A stretch of DNA of 64,000 bases from Mycolicibacterium aichiense (lineage in GTDB: Bacteria > Actinomycetota > Actinomycetes > Mycobacteriales > Mycobacteriaceae). Within the stretch, counting starts at the first letter, position 1. Each line of letters begins with the position of its first letter. This document shows, piece by piece, positions 1 through 6,889 of this stretch. The stretch spans positions 2,790,001 through 2,854,000 of the forward strand of contig NZ_AP022561.1 of NCBI RefSeq assembly GCF_010726245.1. The letters are read 5' to 3'. The notes under the pieces were generated by a model. The model had not been told where the DNA came from and did no database searches. It saw only the letters and a list, made by a program, of their open reading frames with translations. The position numbers were made by a program, and so were the translations under genes.

Positions 1-234
1 TTGGACAGCCGTCACCGCGAAGAGCGGGATGAGAGAGCCGGCGATCAAGTTGCACAGAATCGCGACGCCGAGCACGCCCGTCGCGTTCTCGCGGAAGAAC
101 GCCGCGACGTCGTCGGGGGACAGCGTCGGGGACAGCGGCGGGGAGAAGACCGGAAACAGTACGTAGGCCAGGGCGAGCAGAGCCGCCGCCGGCGGCGCGG
201 TCCACAACAGAATGCGTTGACCTCGTGTCTTCAT
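1..234 (-). CDS. membrane protein, 3' end outside window
   Basis: The reading frame opens at an ATG at 234 and runs off the left edge, leaving 78 N-terminal residues. Two hydrophobic segments are visible, at about residues 8-30 and 52-75, separated by a Pro/Ser-rich loop, so it starts as a multi-pass membrane protein. The family is not recognisable from this fragment. It is transcribed away from the TetR-type regulator that starts at about 365, with roughly 130 bp between them, so it is the obvious candidate target of that regulator. I could not pick out a convincing operator palindrome in the gap. The reading is supported by good hydrophobic patterning and high-GC codon use. Confidence 0.6.
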   Translation of the reverse strand, partial: MKTRGQRILLWTAPPAAALLALAYVLFPVFSPPLSPTLSPDDVAAFFRENATGVLGVAILCNLIAGSLIPLFAVTAVQ

Positions 235-364
235 CGAACTTTTTGTAGCACGTTCGCTGACACATGACAACGAAACTGAAGCGGATTGGGGATGATCTGC
301 CGTTGTTTGTGGGTCTTTGAGTGACATCTGTCGGCGAACGGGACTTGTGCGGCACAATGGGCAT

Positions 365-961
365 GTGCGAGAGACCGCGACGAGCCGCGAAGCCCAGCGC
401 CGTCGGACGCGTGCGCGCGTACTCGACGCGGCCATCGTCGAGTTTCAGCGCGCCGGTACCAGCTCGGCCGACATCAATGCCATTGTCGAGGCTGCGGGAG
501 TCGCCCGAAGCACGTTCTACTTTCATTTCCCGACCAAAGAGCACGTTCTGCTCGAGCTGATCCGGCGCGACGAGGACTACCTCGGCGAGGAACTCAGTCG
601 GTTCCTGGAGACCCGACACGACTTGGAAGCCGTCCTCCAGGAGATCATCAGGCTTGTCGTCGAGCTCGAAAACCGTTGGGGTGCTGCGTTGTTCCGCGAT
701 GTCATCAGTCTGTACTTCTCGCCGGCGCTGGCTCAGGACGAGCAGTGGAGCAGACACCCGACATTCGTACTGCTCGCCGCGGAGATCGAGCGCGCCCGCA
801 TCCGCGGTGAACTCTACGATGATGTCGAAGCCTACGACGGGGCGGCGTTCTTCCTCATCGGGCTCCATGCCGTTCTCATCAGCGCCCGGGAAACCGGGGC
901 GGCCCGCGATGTGGTGCTGAAGAAGTTCGTAAAGAGCACGCTGCGTAGTCTTCGGCCCTAG
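365..961 (+). CDS. TetR/AcrR family transcriptional regulator
   Basis: About 198 residues. The N-terminal third is a TetR DNA-binding domain ending in the recognition-helix signature VARSTFYFHFPTKEHVL. The rest is helical ligand-binding domain with no recognisable subfamily. I chose the GTG at 365 because a typical Arg-rich TetR leader follows it directly. A TTG at 317 in the same frame would add 16 residues of poor quality. The gene is divergent from the membrane protein at the left edge, the usual arrangement for a TetR repressor and its regulated transporter. The ligand is unknown. Confidence 0.85.
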   Translation: MRETATSREAQRRRTRARVLDAAIVEFQRAGTSSADINAIVEAAGVARSTFYFHFPTKEHVLLELIRRDEDYLGEELSRFLETRHDLEAVLQEIIRLVVELENRWGAALFRDVISLYFSPALAQDEQWSRHPTFVLLAAEIERARIRGELYDDVEAYDGAAFFLIGLHAVLISARETGAARDVVLKKFVKSTLRSLRP

Positions 962-970
962 GTTCGCCTG

Positions 971-1654
971 TCAGTCACGTGCACTGGGCGGACAGACCGC
1001 AGGCTGAAGACCCAGCGAATTCGCCATGGCGTTTTGGTTCTGACACGCATTCACGCCGGAGTCAGGTGGGGTGTTGGGGCCTTGGCTGGCCCGGCAGGTG
1101 GTGGGTTGCAGTCCGATGGCGATGGGCATCGCGCTCTGGTTCTGGCAGGCGGTCACGCCGGAGTCAGGTGGGGTGTTGGGGCCTTGGCTGGCCCGGCAGG
1201 TGGTGGTTTGTAGGCCGACGGCAACGGGCATCGCGCTCTGGTTCTGGCAGGCCGTCATCCCGGAGTCAGGCGGAGAGTTCGGGCCCTGGCTCGCACGACA
1301 GGTGGCGGTCGGCAGTCCGAGCGAGGTCGTCATTGCGCCTTGGTTCTGGCAGGCGGTCAGCCCGGAATCTGCGGGCGTGGTCCCGGTCGGGCTGCTTTCG
1401 GACTGGTCCTTGTCCGGCGAGCCGGATCCGTCCTGGTCGGCATTCTGATCGTCGGGAGTGGGTGTGCTGCTGGTCGAGGACGTTTTCGACGCCCCGCCGC
1501 TTTTCGGAGCGGTGGTTGCGCAGGGGGCGGGGTTGTAACCGCCGCGTTGGAAGCAATCGGCCGCTGCCGTGCCGGTTGTCGCGAGGGCCCCGAGACCGGC
1601 CGCCGAGGCGGTGAGAACGACTGCCGTCAGGCATCGGCCCCACGCGTCTCGCAT
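971..1654 (-). CDS. secreted protein with four 34-residue Cys repeats
   Basis: 227 residues from the ATG at 1654. A Sec signal peptide (hydrophobic about 8-30, ending near ATGTAAAD) is followed by a short Cys pair and a Ser/Thr/Asp-rich linker. The C-terminal half is 3.9 tandem copies of a 34-residue unit, each with the pattern DSGxxACQNQxAM followed about ten residues later by TCRASQGPN. Each unit therefore carries two cysteines, probably one disulfide. A longer in-frame start at 1831 was rejected because it puts basic low-complexity sequence before the signal peptide and overlaps two palindromic operator sites. I recognise no family; the design suggests a small exported adhesin-like or cell-wall protein. 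Palindromes lie 27 and 63 bp upstream of the start. Confidence 0.7.
   Translation of the reverse strand: MRDAWGRCLTAVVLTASAAGLGALATTGTAAADCFQRGGYNPAPCATTAPKSGGASKTSSTSSTPTPDDQNADQDGSGSPDKDQSESSPTGTTPADSGLTACQNQGAMTTSLGLPTATCRASQGPNSPPDSGMTACQNQSAMPVAVGLQTTTCRASQGPNTPPDSGVTACQNQSAMPIAIGLQPTTCRASQGPNTPPDSGVNACQNQNAMANSLGLQPAVCPPSARD
974..1369 (-). repeat. 102-bp in-frame tandem repeat, 3.9 copies
   Basis: Copies read on the minus strand at 1369-1268, 1267-1166, 1165-1064 and 1063-974, the last one truncated. Period is exactly 102 bp, or 34 codons. The boundary regions of copies 2, 3 and 4 are nearly identical at DNA level (ggagtcaggtggggtgttgg), which suggests recent duplication and possible copy-number variation between strains. 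The repeat encodes the Cys-pair module of the secreted protein at 971-1654. Confidence 0.85.
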
Positions 1655-1680
1655 CAGCGCTGGCCCCCGAGGCGCAGATC

Positions 1681-1691
1681 TCACAGTGACG
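1681..1691. promoter_or_regulatory. palindromic site 1 (TCACAGTGACG)
   Basis: Reads TCACAGTGACG, centre at 1685: the TCAC-A-GTGA core of the four-copy palindrome family, missing the outer CG on the left. It lies 27 bp upstream of the secreted Cys-repeat protein's start codon and 38 bp from the centre of site 2, so it overlaps the likely promoter or 5' leader. Confidence 0.55.
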
Positions 1692-1716
1692 GATTCTAGC
1701 TTCAGTTGGGCATAAT

Positions 1717-1729
1717 CGTCACAGTGACG
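1717..1729. promoter_or_regulatory. palindromic site 2 (CGTCACAGTGACG)
   Basis: Perfect 13-bp palindrome CGTCAC-A-GTGACG, followed by AATTGC, an extension it shares with site 4. It is 63 bp upstream of the ATG at 1654. A binding site for a dimeric regulator is the simplest reading. The regulator is not identifiable from the window. Confidence 0.65.
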
Positions 1730-1898
1730 AATTGCCTTGGGGGCGTGAGTCTTTCGGTGCGGCACTCCGATCGAGCTTGCACGGGTGCCCGAGCCAGGGC
1801 TGCGCGGTCGACCGCGGAATCGACCGCTCATAGGTTCGAAGATGTTGCCGGGGAATGCGATTCGCGAATCACTGGGGTCGAGTCGGGTAGAGGCATTC

Positions 1899-1911
1899 CG
1901 TCACTGTGACG
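1899..1911. promoter_or_regulatory. palindromic site 3 (CGTCACTGTGACG)
   Basis: Perfect 13-bp palindrome CGTCAC-T-GTGACG followed by AAT, matching the flanks of sites 2 and 4. It is 182 bp from site 2 and 245 bp upstream of the secreted-protein start, too far for a classical operator but compatible with a looping or multi-site regulatory array. Confidence 0.6.
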
Positions 1912-2079
1912 AATCACTCTCAATCACTGGAGGGGCGGAGTGGGGGTGACCGGGAAAGCGCTTTGATCATCGGCCGTGAGAGATGCCTCGGGGCGATTGG
2001 CGGCGGCCTGCCGACCGGTGTCGGCGGTGACGTCGTGTCCGGCCGGGGGCCGACAGTGCCGTGCCCGCCGCCGCATAAA

Positions 2080-2092
2080 CGTCACGGTGACG
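2080..2092. promoter_or_regulatory. palindromic site 4 (CGTCACGGTGACG)
   Basis: Palindrome CGTCAC-G-GTGACG followed by AATTGC, as at site 2. It is 175 bp from site 3. All four sites lie in the same non-coding gap. Confidence 0.6.
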
Positions 2093-2493
2093 AATTGCGA
2101 ATGTTGGGCTGAGTCGGGTGCCACACGGAACCGGGCCCGCCTCAGAGCGTTTGGACGGACGTCAGGCATGGGCGGACGGATGGGTGTGTTTGTCGGGAAC
2201 CCGGTATCACCGGCGATATCAGATTCCCGACATGTACTGGGTACCGCGGGGCGAGGGTGCTGCATGCGCGGGAGACGGGATTGTCGGATCCAGGGATCCA
2301 GGGATCAGATCCCGAGTCCCGCCCAGGTCCAGGTTTTGCCGATAAGCCACATTATGTCAAGTTGTGCGTTGGTTGGTCGCATCCCCTCGTAACCGTGTGG
2401 CCAGATGTTTCACCACGCCTTCCGCCGCGTGACCGGCTGTCGTCAAGAGGTGTCCGCGGACCCGGCGTCGGAGGCGTTGCCTAGTGTGAGCAC

Positions 2494-3267
2494 ATGGTCG
2501 TCACGCGCGAAGTCACCTACGACGTCGACGGGCTGACGATGGTCGCCCACCTGTCGCTGCCAGACGGCCAGGGTCCATGGCCGGCAGTGCTCATCGGACA
2601 CGACGGCATCGGACTTGAGGACTATCAGCGCGGCCGCGCCGACGACCTCGCCAAGCACGGGTACGTCGCTCTTGCAATGGATTACCATGCCGGCCGAACG
2701 TATTTCGGCGAGCCGGATGCGATGCTGGAACGGGTCATGCCTCTGATGGCCGATCCCGCCCGTATGCGGGCCATTGGGCGCGCTGCGCTCGACATCCTGC
2801 TCGCGGTACCTGGCGCGGACCGCGAGCGGCTCGGAGCGCTGGGCTACGGTGCGGGCGGCCGAATCGTCCTCGAACTCGCCAGCTCTGGAGTGCCTTTCAC
2901 GGCACTCGCCGCCATCCATCCGGGCCTGCCGCCCGCCCGCACCGACGATTGGATGAACGCGCGCGGAGCGTTCTTGTTCTGCACAGGCTCTGACGACCCA
3001 CTCTGCACCCCCGACCAACTGTTGACGTTCACCGGCGCGCTCCAGGACGCCGGAATCGACTGGCGTGTCAACATTTACGGCGGGGCCAAGCACGCTTTCT
3101 GGGCCGCCCCGAGGCAACCTGACGGCTCATTGACCGGTGGCACAACCCACGCCATGGCCACCGTGCCCGGCGTGGAGCATCACCCCCTCCATGCGGCCCG
3201 GGCATGGCGGGCGGTGCTGGATCTGTTCAGCGAGACACTGCTACAACAGCCTCTAGGCCAGGGGTGA
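2494..3267 (+). CDS. dienelactone-hydrolase-family protein lacking the nucleophile
   Basis: 257 residues, the length and layout of the dienelactone hydrolase family (alpha/beta-hydrolase fold). The acid (GSDDP, D167/D168) and histidine (KHAFW, H200) of the catalytic triad are where expected. The nucleophile elbow reads G-Y-G-A-G-G at 117-122, where the family normally has G-x-C-x-G-G or G-x-S-x-G-G, so the nucleophile position (residue 119) is glycine. Fold assignment is secure, but hydrolase activity by the usual mechanism is doubtful. The ATG at 2494 is the first good start. It converges on the TetR gene at 3344. Confidence 0.8.
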   Translation: MVVTREVTYDVDGLTMVAHLSLPDGQGPWPAVLIGHDGIGLEDYQRGRADDLAKHGYVALAMDYHAGRTYFGEPDAMLERVMPLMADPARMRAIGRAALDILLAVPGADRERLGALGYGAGGRIVLELASSGVPFTALAAIHPGLPPARTDDWMNARGAFLFCTGSDDPLCTPDQLLTFTGALQDAGIDWRVNIYGGAKHAFWAAPRQPDGSLTGGTTHAMATVPGVEHHPLHAARAWRAVLDLFSETLLQQPLGQG

Positions 3268-3343
3268 GCTGATCACGACGCGGCACTCCCCCCTTGGCAA
3301 AGTCCTCGGGCGATCATCATGCCTAAGCCTCAGGATTGGCCAC

Positions 3344-3931
3344 CTACTGAGCGCGGCCCAGCGCTGACGCGATCGTCGTCAGTGCTTTCACCGCCAACGT
3401 GGCGTTGTGCTGATACTGCGCCGCCACGACGGCACCATCAACAGCCACACCCAGCGCTTGTGCGGCCCGGGATCGGTTCGCGCCCGGCGGAAGGGTCGCC
3501 TTGATCGCCGTGACCATGTCGGCCTTGTGCCGAGTCGTGATGGCGTGAACCTCGGGCAGTTCGGCGCCGATCTCGCTAACGCTGTTCAGGAAGGCGCAGC
3601 CACGGAACGAGTCCGCCGTCAGCCACTCCTCCACCGCAGCTACCACCGGGGACCGGCGACGATTGCCGGAGTGGCGATCGAGCGCATCGACGAACCAGTC
3701 CATCCAACGCTGATGTCGCAGTTCCAAGTACGCCAAGATCAGTGCGTCTTTGCTTGGAAAGTGCCGATAGAACGTCACCTTGGTGACCCCGGCTTCCGCT
3801 ATCACCTTGTCGATACCGGTAGCCCGAATTCCCTCGCGGTAGAACAGTCGATACGCGGTGGCGAGTATCCGCTCCCGGGCCGGGAGGGTCGGCACGTCGA
3901 TCTGCGGATCAAGAGTCTCGGCGATGCTCAC
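3344..3931 (-). CDS. TetR/AcrR family regulator of the divergent DUF1348 gene
   Basis: 195 residues from a GTG at 3931. The N-terminal TetR domain ends in GVTKVTFYRHFPSKDAL, and the C-terminal domain resembles the AcrR subgroup with a TetR_C-type helical bundle. The frame stays open to 4348, but an extension would run through three operators and into the divergent gene, so the start just downstream of the operators was chosen. Three copies of an 18-bp GTAGACA-N4-TGTCTAC-like palindrome lie between this gene and 4077, almost certainly the sites it binds to repress itself and the divergent gene. Confidence 0.85.
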   Translation of the reverse strand: MSIAETLDPQIDVPTLPARERILATAYRLFYREGIRATGIDKVIAEAGVTKVTFYRHFPSKDALILAYLELRHQRWMDWFVDALDRHSGNRRRSPVVAAVEEWLTADSFRGCAFLNSVSEIGAELPEVHAITTRHKADMVTAIKATLPPGANRSRAAQALGVAVDGAVVAAQYQHNATLAVKALTTIASALGRAQ

Positions 3932-3940
3932 CCCACCAGT

Positions 3941-4032
3941 GTAGACAGATCTGTCCACATATGCACGCGGTTCATGTAGACAAACCTGTCTACCTGGGTT
4001 ATTGTTCGGTTTATGTAGACAGGTTCGTCTAC
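3941..4032. promoter_or_regulatory. three TetR operators between divergent genes
   Basis: Three 18-bp inverted repeats sit at 3941-3958 (GTAGACAGATCTGTCCAC), 3976-3993 (GTAGACAAACCTGTCTAC) and 4015-4032 (GTAGACAGGTTCGTCTAC). Consensus is GTAGACA-N4-TGTCTAC, and centres are 35 and 39 bp apart. The first abuts the TetR start at 3931; the last is 45 bp before the DUF1348 gene. This is a textbook TetR autoregulation array with an unusually high number of sites. Confidence 0.9.
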
Positions 4033-4076
4033 ATAGGCATCCCCACTCGATCAACCTTCGAAAGTGAAAGACGACC

Positions 4077-4565
4077 ATGACTACGACCTCTGCAATCACG
4101 TCCAAGCCTCCAGTCCCACCGTTTACTGATGAATCGGCTGCACAGAAGGTCCGGCTGGCTGAAAATGCCTGGAATACCTGCGATCCGCAGGTCGTCTCGC
4201 AGGCATATTCGGTCGACAGCATCTGGCGTAACCGCTCCGTCTTCGTGACAGGCCGTGCACAGATCGTCGAATTCTTGAGCGGTAAGTGGGACCGCGAACA
4301 CGAATACCGACTCATCAAAGAGCTGTGGGCGCACAGCAACGACCGCATCGCGGCCCGCTTCGCCTACGAGTACCGCGACGACTCGGGTCAATGGTTCCGC
4401 GCCTACGGCAACGAGAACTGGCTATTCGATGAGCACGGCCTGATGACACATCGCCACGCCAGCATCAACGATGTGCCGATCGATGAAGGTGAGCGAAAGT
4501 TCTTCTGGGACCAGAACGCGCCACGACCGGCAGATCATCCGAGCCTGTCCGACCTCGGTCTCTGA
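4077..4565 (+). CDS. DUF1348 / NTF2-like protein
   Basis: 162 residues. The body (from about residue 20) is the DUF1348 branch of the NTF2/SnoaL-like fold, recognisable from the ENAWNTCDP opening, [25 protein letters not shown] and the [20 protein letters not shown] block near the middle. Family members are small alpha+beta-barrel proteins of unclear enzymatic role. The ATG at 4077 follows a purine-rich GAAAGTGAAAGACG stretch that can serve as ribosome binding site. Control by the divergent TetR through the three operators is strongly implied, so expression is probably induced by a small molecule. Confidence 0.85.
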   Translation: MTTTSAITSKPPVPPFTDESAAQKVRLAENAWNTCDPQVVSQAYSVDSIWRNRSVFVTGRAQIVEFLSGKWDREHEYRLIKELWAHSNDRIAARFAYEYRDDSGQWFRAYGNENWLFDEHGLMTHRHASINDVPIDEGERKFFWDQNAPRPADHPSLSDLGL

Positions 4566-4682
4566 CCACTCTACGGTGGCAAGCATCGATTGGGTCCGCG
4601 GCTTCGCCGTGATTCCCGCGGGGCTGCACTGCGCGTAGGCGGCCCGAAGTTCTGACGGGTGTGACCGTTTCGCCGGTCACGG

Positions 4683-5309
4683 CTACAACAACCAATCAGC
4701 CAGCGGGTGCACGACGTAGCGCAGCGAGAACGCCTCGTAGACCGCACCGACGACTAGCAGCACCAGCGCCGGCAGCGCCAGCCAGCCGAGTTCTTGCAGT
4801 CCTCGGACATAGCCCTGGCGCCGGTTATCGGCGTCGACGGTCCGCGGGGCGACCCATCCCCTGCCGAGCAGGAACGCGCCCAACAGCAGGAGCAGGTAGG
4901 CCTGCAACTCGACGATCACCGTCAGGGTGTGCGGTATCAATGCCACCCACCCGATGCCGCTCGCAGGAACGAGCGTCATCCCCGTCGTCACATCCCAATA
5001 GGCAAAGAACGCGACGCCGCCGAACGGGATGACCAACGACGGCGCCACGATGGTCAGCACACCCATCCGCAGTGTGTTCACGGCGAGGATCGTCAGTGCG
5101 AACAGCCAGGGATTGGTAATCAGCCCCTGGACCAGATCGGCTGTCCCGTCCTCCTGCAATCTCCTGTGCTGCGCCTGACTGAGTTGCGGGAAGGCCAGCC
5201 CGAGCCCGAAGCCGACGAGAAGCACTCCGTAGACAGCCACATTCGCCGCCATGTAGGCCGAGGCGTTGTCGGCGATGATCCGGAACGGGCGCCACTGTCG
5301 GATCGTCAT
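4683..5309 (-). CDS. SpoIIM-like multi-pass membrane protein
   Basis: 208 residues with about five predicted transmembrane helices. The arrangement of a first helix (22-40), a helix near 68-85 and the PHTLTVIVELQAYLLLLLGA segment at about 125-145 resembles the stage II sporulation protein M (DUF95) family, where a PHG/PHT-E motif precedes a conserved helix. These proteins are widespread in non-sporulating actinobacteria and have no firm biochemical role. It is divergent from the TetR gene at 5413, with a long palindrome between the two starts, so it is probably that regulator's target. The family call is from pattern only. Confidence 0.6.
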   Translation of the reverse strand: MTIRQWRPFRIIADNASAYMAANVAVYGVLLVGFGLGLAFPQLSQAQHRRLQEDGTADLVQGLITNPWLFALTILAVNTLRMGVLTIVAPSLVIPFGGVAFFAYWDVTTGMTLVPASGIGWVALIPHTLTVIVELQAYLLLLLGAFLLGRGWVAPRTVDADNRRQGYVRGLQELGWLALPALVLLVVGAVYEAFSLRYVVHPLADWLL

Positions 5310-5327
5310 ACGGTCCTTTCACTCTGA

Positions 5328-5367
5328 CTAGTACGCTGTGTTAGTCGAAGGTAACACAGTGTGCTAG
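5328..5367. promoter_or_regulatory. long palindromic operator between SpoIIM-like gene and TetR
   Basis: A 16-bp arm CTAGTACGCTGTGTTA (5328-5343) is matched by TAACACAGTGTGCTAG (5352-5367) with two mismatches around an 8-bp spacer. The element sits 19 bp from the membrane-protein start and 46 bp from the TetR start, exactly where an autorepressing divergent TetR operator should lie. Confidence 0.8.
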
Positions 5368-5412
5368 TACAGTGGTCTGAGCGCGGGATCTCCGCCGAAG
5401 AAGGGCTCCCCC

Positions 5413-6000
5413 ATGCACACCAGAGAGCGAATTCTCAAAGCGGCCGCGGAGATGATCGCTGAAGACGCGACCACCACGCTCAGCGTTCGGGCGGTCGCGG
5501 CGCGCGCCGGCGTGAGCACCGGGTCGCTGCGGTTCCACTTTCCCACCCAGCGCGCTCTCCGCGACGAAGTGCTGACCAGGATCTATCAGCACTTCATCCC
5601 GGACGATCCGATCCGCGACTCGTCTCGGCCGGCACGGGATCGGTTGGTGGACTGCCTGCGACAGGTGCTTGCCGCGGCCGGCGTCGGCGACGAAGCCCGA
5701 ACGGCTTGGAGTGCTGTGTATCAACAATTCATTGCACCTGAACCCAGCGCGAAAGTCCGGACGGCATATCGGGCCTACGAACGGGTGTCCGCGGATCGCG
5801 TCGAGTACTGGCTGGGCGTGCTGGCTGACGAAGGAGCCCTTCCCCGAGAGGATTTCGCCCCGAAGGTGCAGTTCCTGCTGACCGTTCTTAACGGCCTATC
5901 GGTGCAGCGCGCGCTACCGTCCGGGGAATCGGTCCTGCAGGCCGAAACCGAGACGCTCTACATTGCCGCCGACGCGGTGCTCGGGTCCGGCTCGCCCTGA
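5413..6000 (+). CDS. TetR/AcrR family regulator
   Basis: 195 residues. The N-terminal DNA-binding domain runs to about residue 50 with GVSTGSLRFHFPTQRAL as the recognition helix region; the remainder is a helical ligand domain. A GAAGAAGGG ribosome-binding-type stretch precedes the ATG at 5413. It is paired with the divergent SpoIIM-like membrane protein through the palindrome at 5328-5367. Its 3' end overlaps the convergent XRE regulator by 43 bp. Confidence 0.85.
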   Translation: MHTRERILKAAAEMIAEDATTTLSVRAVAARAGVSTGSLRFHFPTQRALRDEVLTRIYQHFIPDDPIRDSSRPARDRLVDCLRQVLAAAGVGDEARTAWSAVYQQFIAPEPSAKVRTAYRAYERVSADRVEYWLGVLADEGALPREDFAPKVQFLLTVLNGLSVQRALPSGESVLQAETETLYIAADAVLGSGSP

Positions 6001-6851
6001 GCGCTCGCCCACGACGCCAGCCTGGCCAGCCTGTCCGCGGACGGCCCTCCCTTTGCGGTGTAGACGTTCAATTGCATGCCCGGATCGGTCGGAAGCTCCA
6101 TGGACTCGAAATTGAGCTCGAGCCGGCCTACCACCGGATGGTTGACACTCTTGCTCCCATGCCCGTGCAGTCGCACGTCCTGAGCTGCCCATTGCTGCCG
6201 GAATAGCTCACTGCACGTTGATAGTTCGCCTACCAAGGCGATGAGTTCCTCGTCGTGGGGGCTGCGGCCAACTTCCATGCGCAACACGGCGGCCGCATTT
6301 CGCGTTGCCTGGTCGTAGTCGACGAAGAAGCTCCGCGCCTCGACGGGACGCAGATACAGGAACCGGATGGTGTTGGCCGGCCGCCGCGGGTCGGCGAGCA
6401 CCGGTGAATACAGCGCGCGGCCGAGCCGATTCATGGCGAGCACGTCGTGGCGCCCATTGCGAATCAATGCCGGCGCACCGGTAATGGCGTCGAGCACCTC
6501 GTGCAGTGCCGGACGCACTGTCATGGGAGGTACGGTGTGCCGTCGACGGTCGGGTGCGGCGGATTGCCGTGCGAGATGGAACAGGTGGTCGCGCTCCGCA
6601 TCGTCGAGTTGTAGCGCGGTGCCCAGCGCGTCGAGCACACCATCCGAGGTGCCTGCCAGGCTGCCGCGCTCAATGCGTACGTAGTACTCGACGGAGACCC
6701 CGGCCAGGAGCGCCACCTCCTCTCGACGCAAACCCTTGACCCGGCGTCTCCCCCCGTAGGCGGGCAGACCGGCCATCTCAGGTGCGATACGGGCGCGACG
6801 AGATCGCAGGAACTCCCGGATCTCGGTGCGCAGATCTAGCGTGACGTCCAT
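5958..6851 (-). CDS. XRE-family regulator with MmyB-type ligand domain
   Basis: 297 residues. Residues 1-90 are an XRE helix-turn-helix with the characteristic GLRREEVALLAGVSVEYYVRIERG block. The C-terminal two thirds is the MmyB-like ligand-binding domain (PALIRNGRHDVLAMN, then FHPVVG-like HPVVGRLELNFESMELP). This architecture often sits next to a short-chain dehydrogenase, and here it starts 38 bp downstream of the SDR at 6890-7684 on the same strand, so the two are probably co-transcribed. An upstream-extended frame to 7373 was rejected because it lies inside the SDR gene. Its end overlaps the convergent TetR gene. Confidence 0.85.
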   Translation of the reverse strand: MDVTLDLRTEIREFLRSRRARIAPEMAGLPAYGGRRRVKGLRREEVALLAGVSVEYYVRIERGSLAGTSDGVLDALGTALQLDDAERDHLFHLARQSAAPDRRRHTVPPMTVRPALHEVLDAITGAPALIRNGRHDVLAMNRLGRALYSPVLADPRRPANTIRFLYLRPVEARSFFVDYDQATRNAAAVLRMEVGRSPHDEELIALVGELSTCSELFRQQWAAQDVRLHGHGSKSVNHPVVGRLELNFESMELPTDPGMQLNVYTAKGGPSADRLARLASWASAQGEPDPSTASAAM

Positions 6852-6889
6852 GCGTCCACCGTAGGCCGCACGACGAAGGGCAGGCGGGC

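Larger units (their letters stand above)
1655..2493. other. 840-bp gap without a supported gene
   Basis: Several short ORFs exist here on both strands (for example 1706-1909, 1976-2392 and 1924-2265 on the minus strand), but none has a plausible start region or protein-like composition. What the gap does hold is four copies of a palindrome with core TCACNGTGA (listed separately), the heptamer AATCACT three times (1867, 1912, 1922), and a short direct repeat of GGATCCAG near 2286-2305. It may be the control region of the secreted Cys-repeat protein, the scar of a lost gene, or the site of an unrecognised RNA. Confidence 0.6.

Noticed and set aside
1976..2392. Plus-strand ORF of 138 codons, and neighbours at 1706 and 1906, in the palindrome gap
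   Set aside because: Start sites lack ribosome binding sequences, composition is unlike protein, and the four palindromes lie within them.
3344..4348. Extended 334-codon frame for the TetR gene
   Set aside because: Extension crosses three operators and the divergent DUF1348 start.
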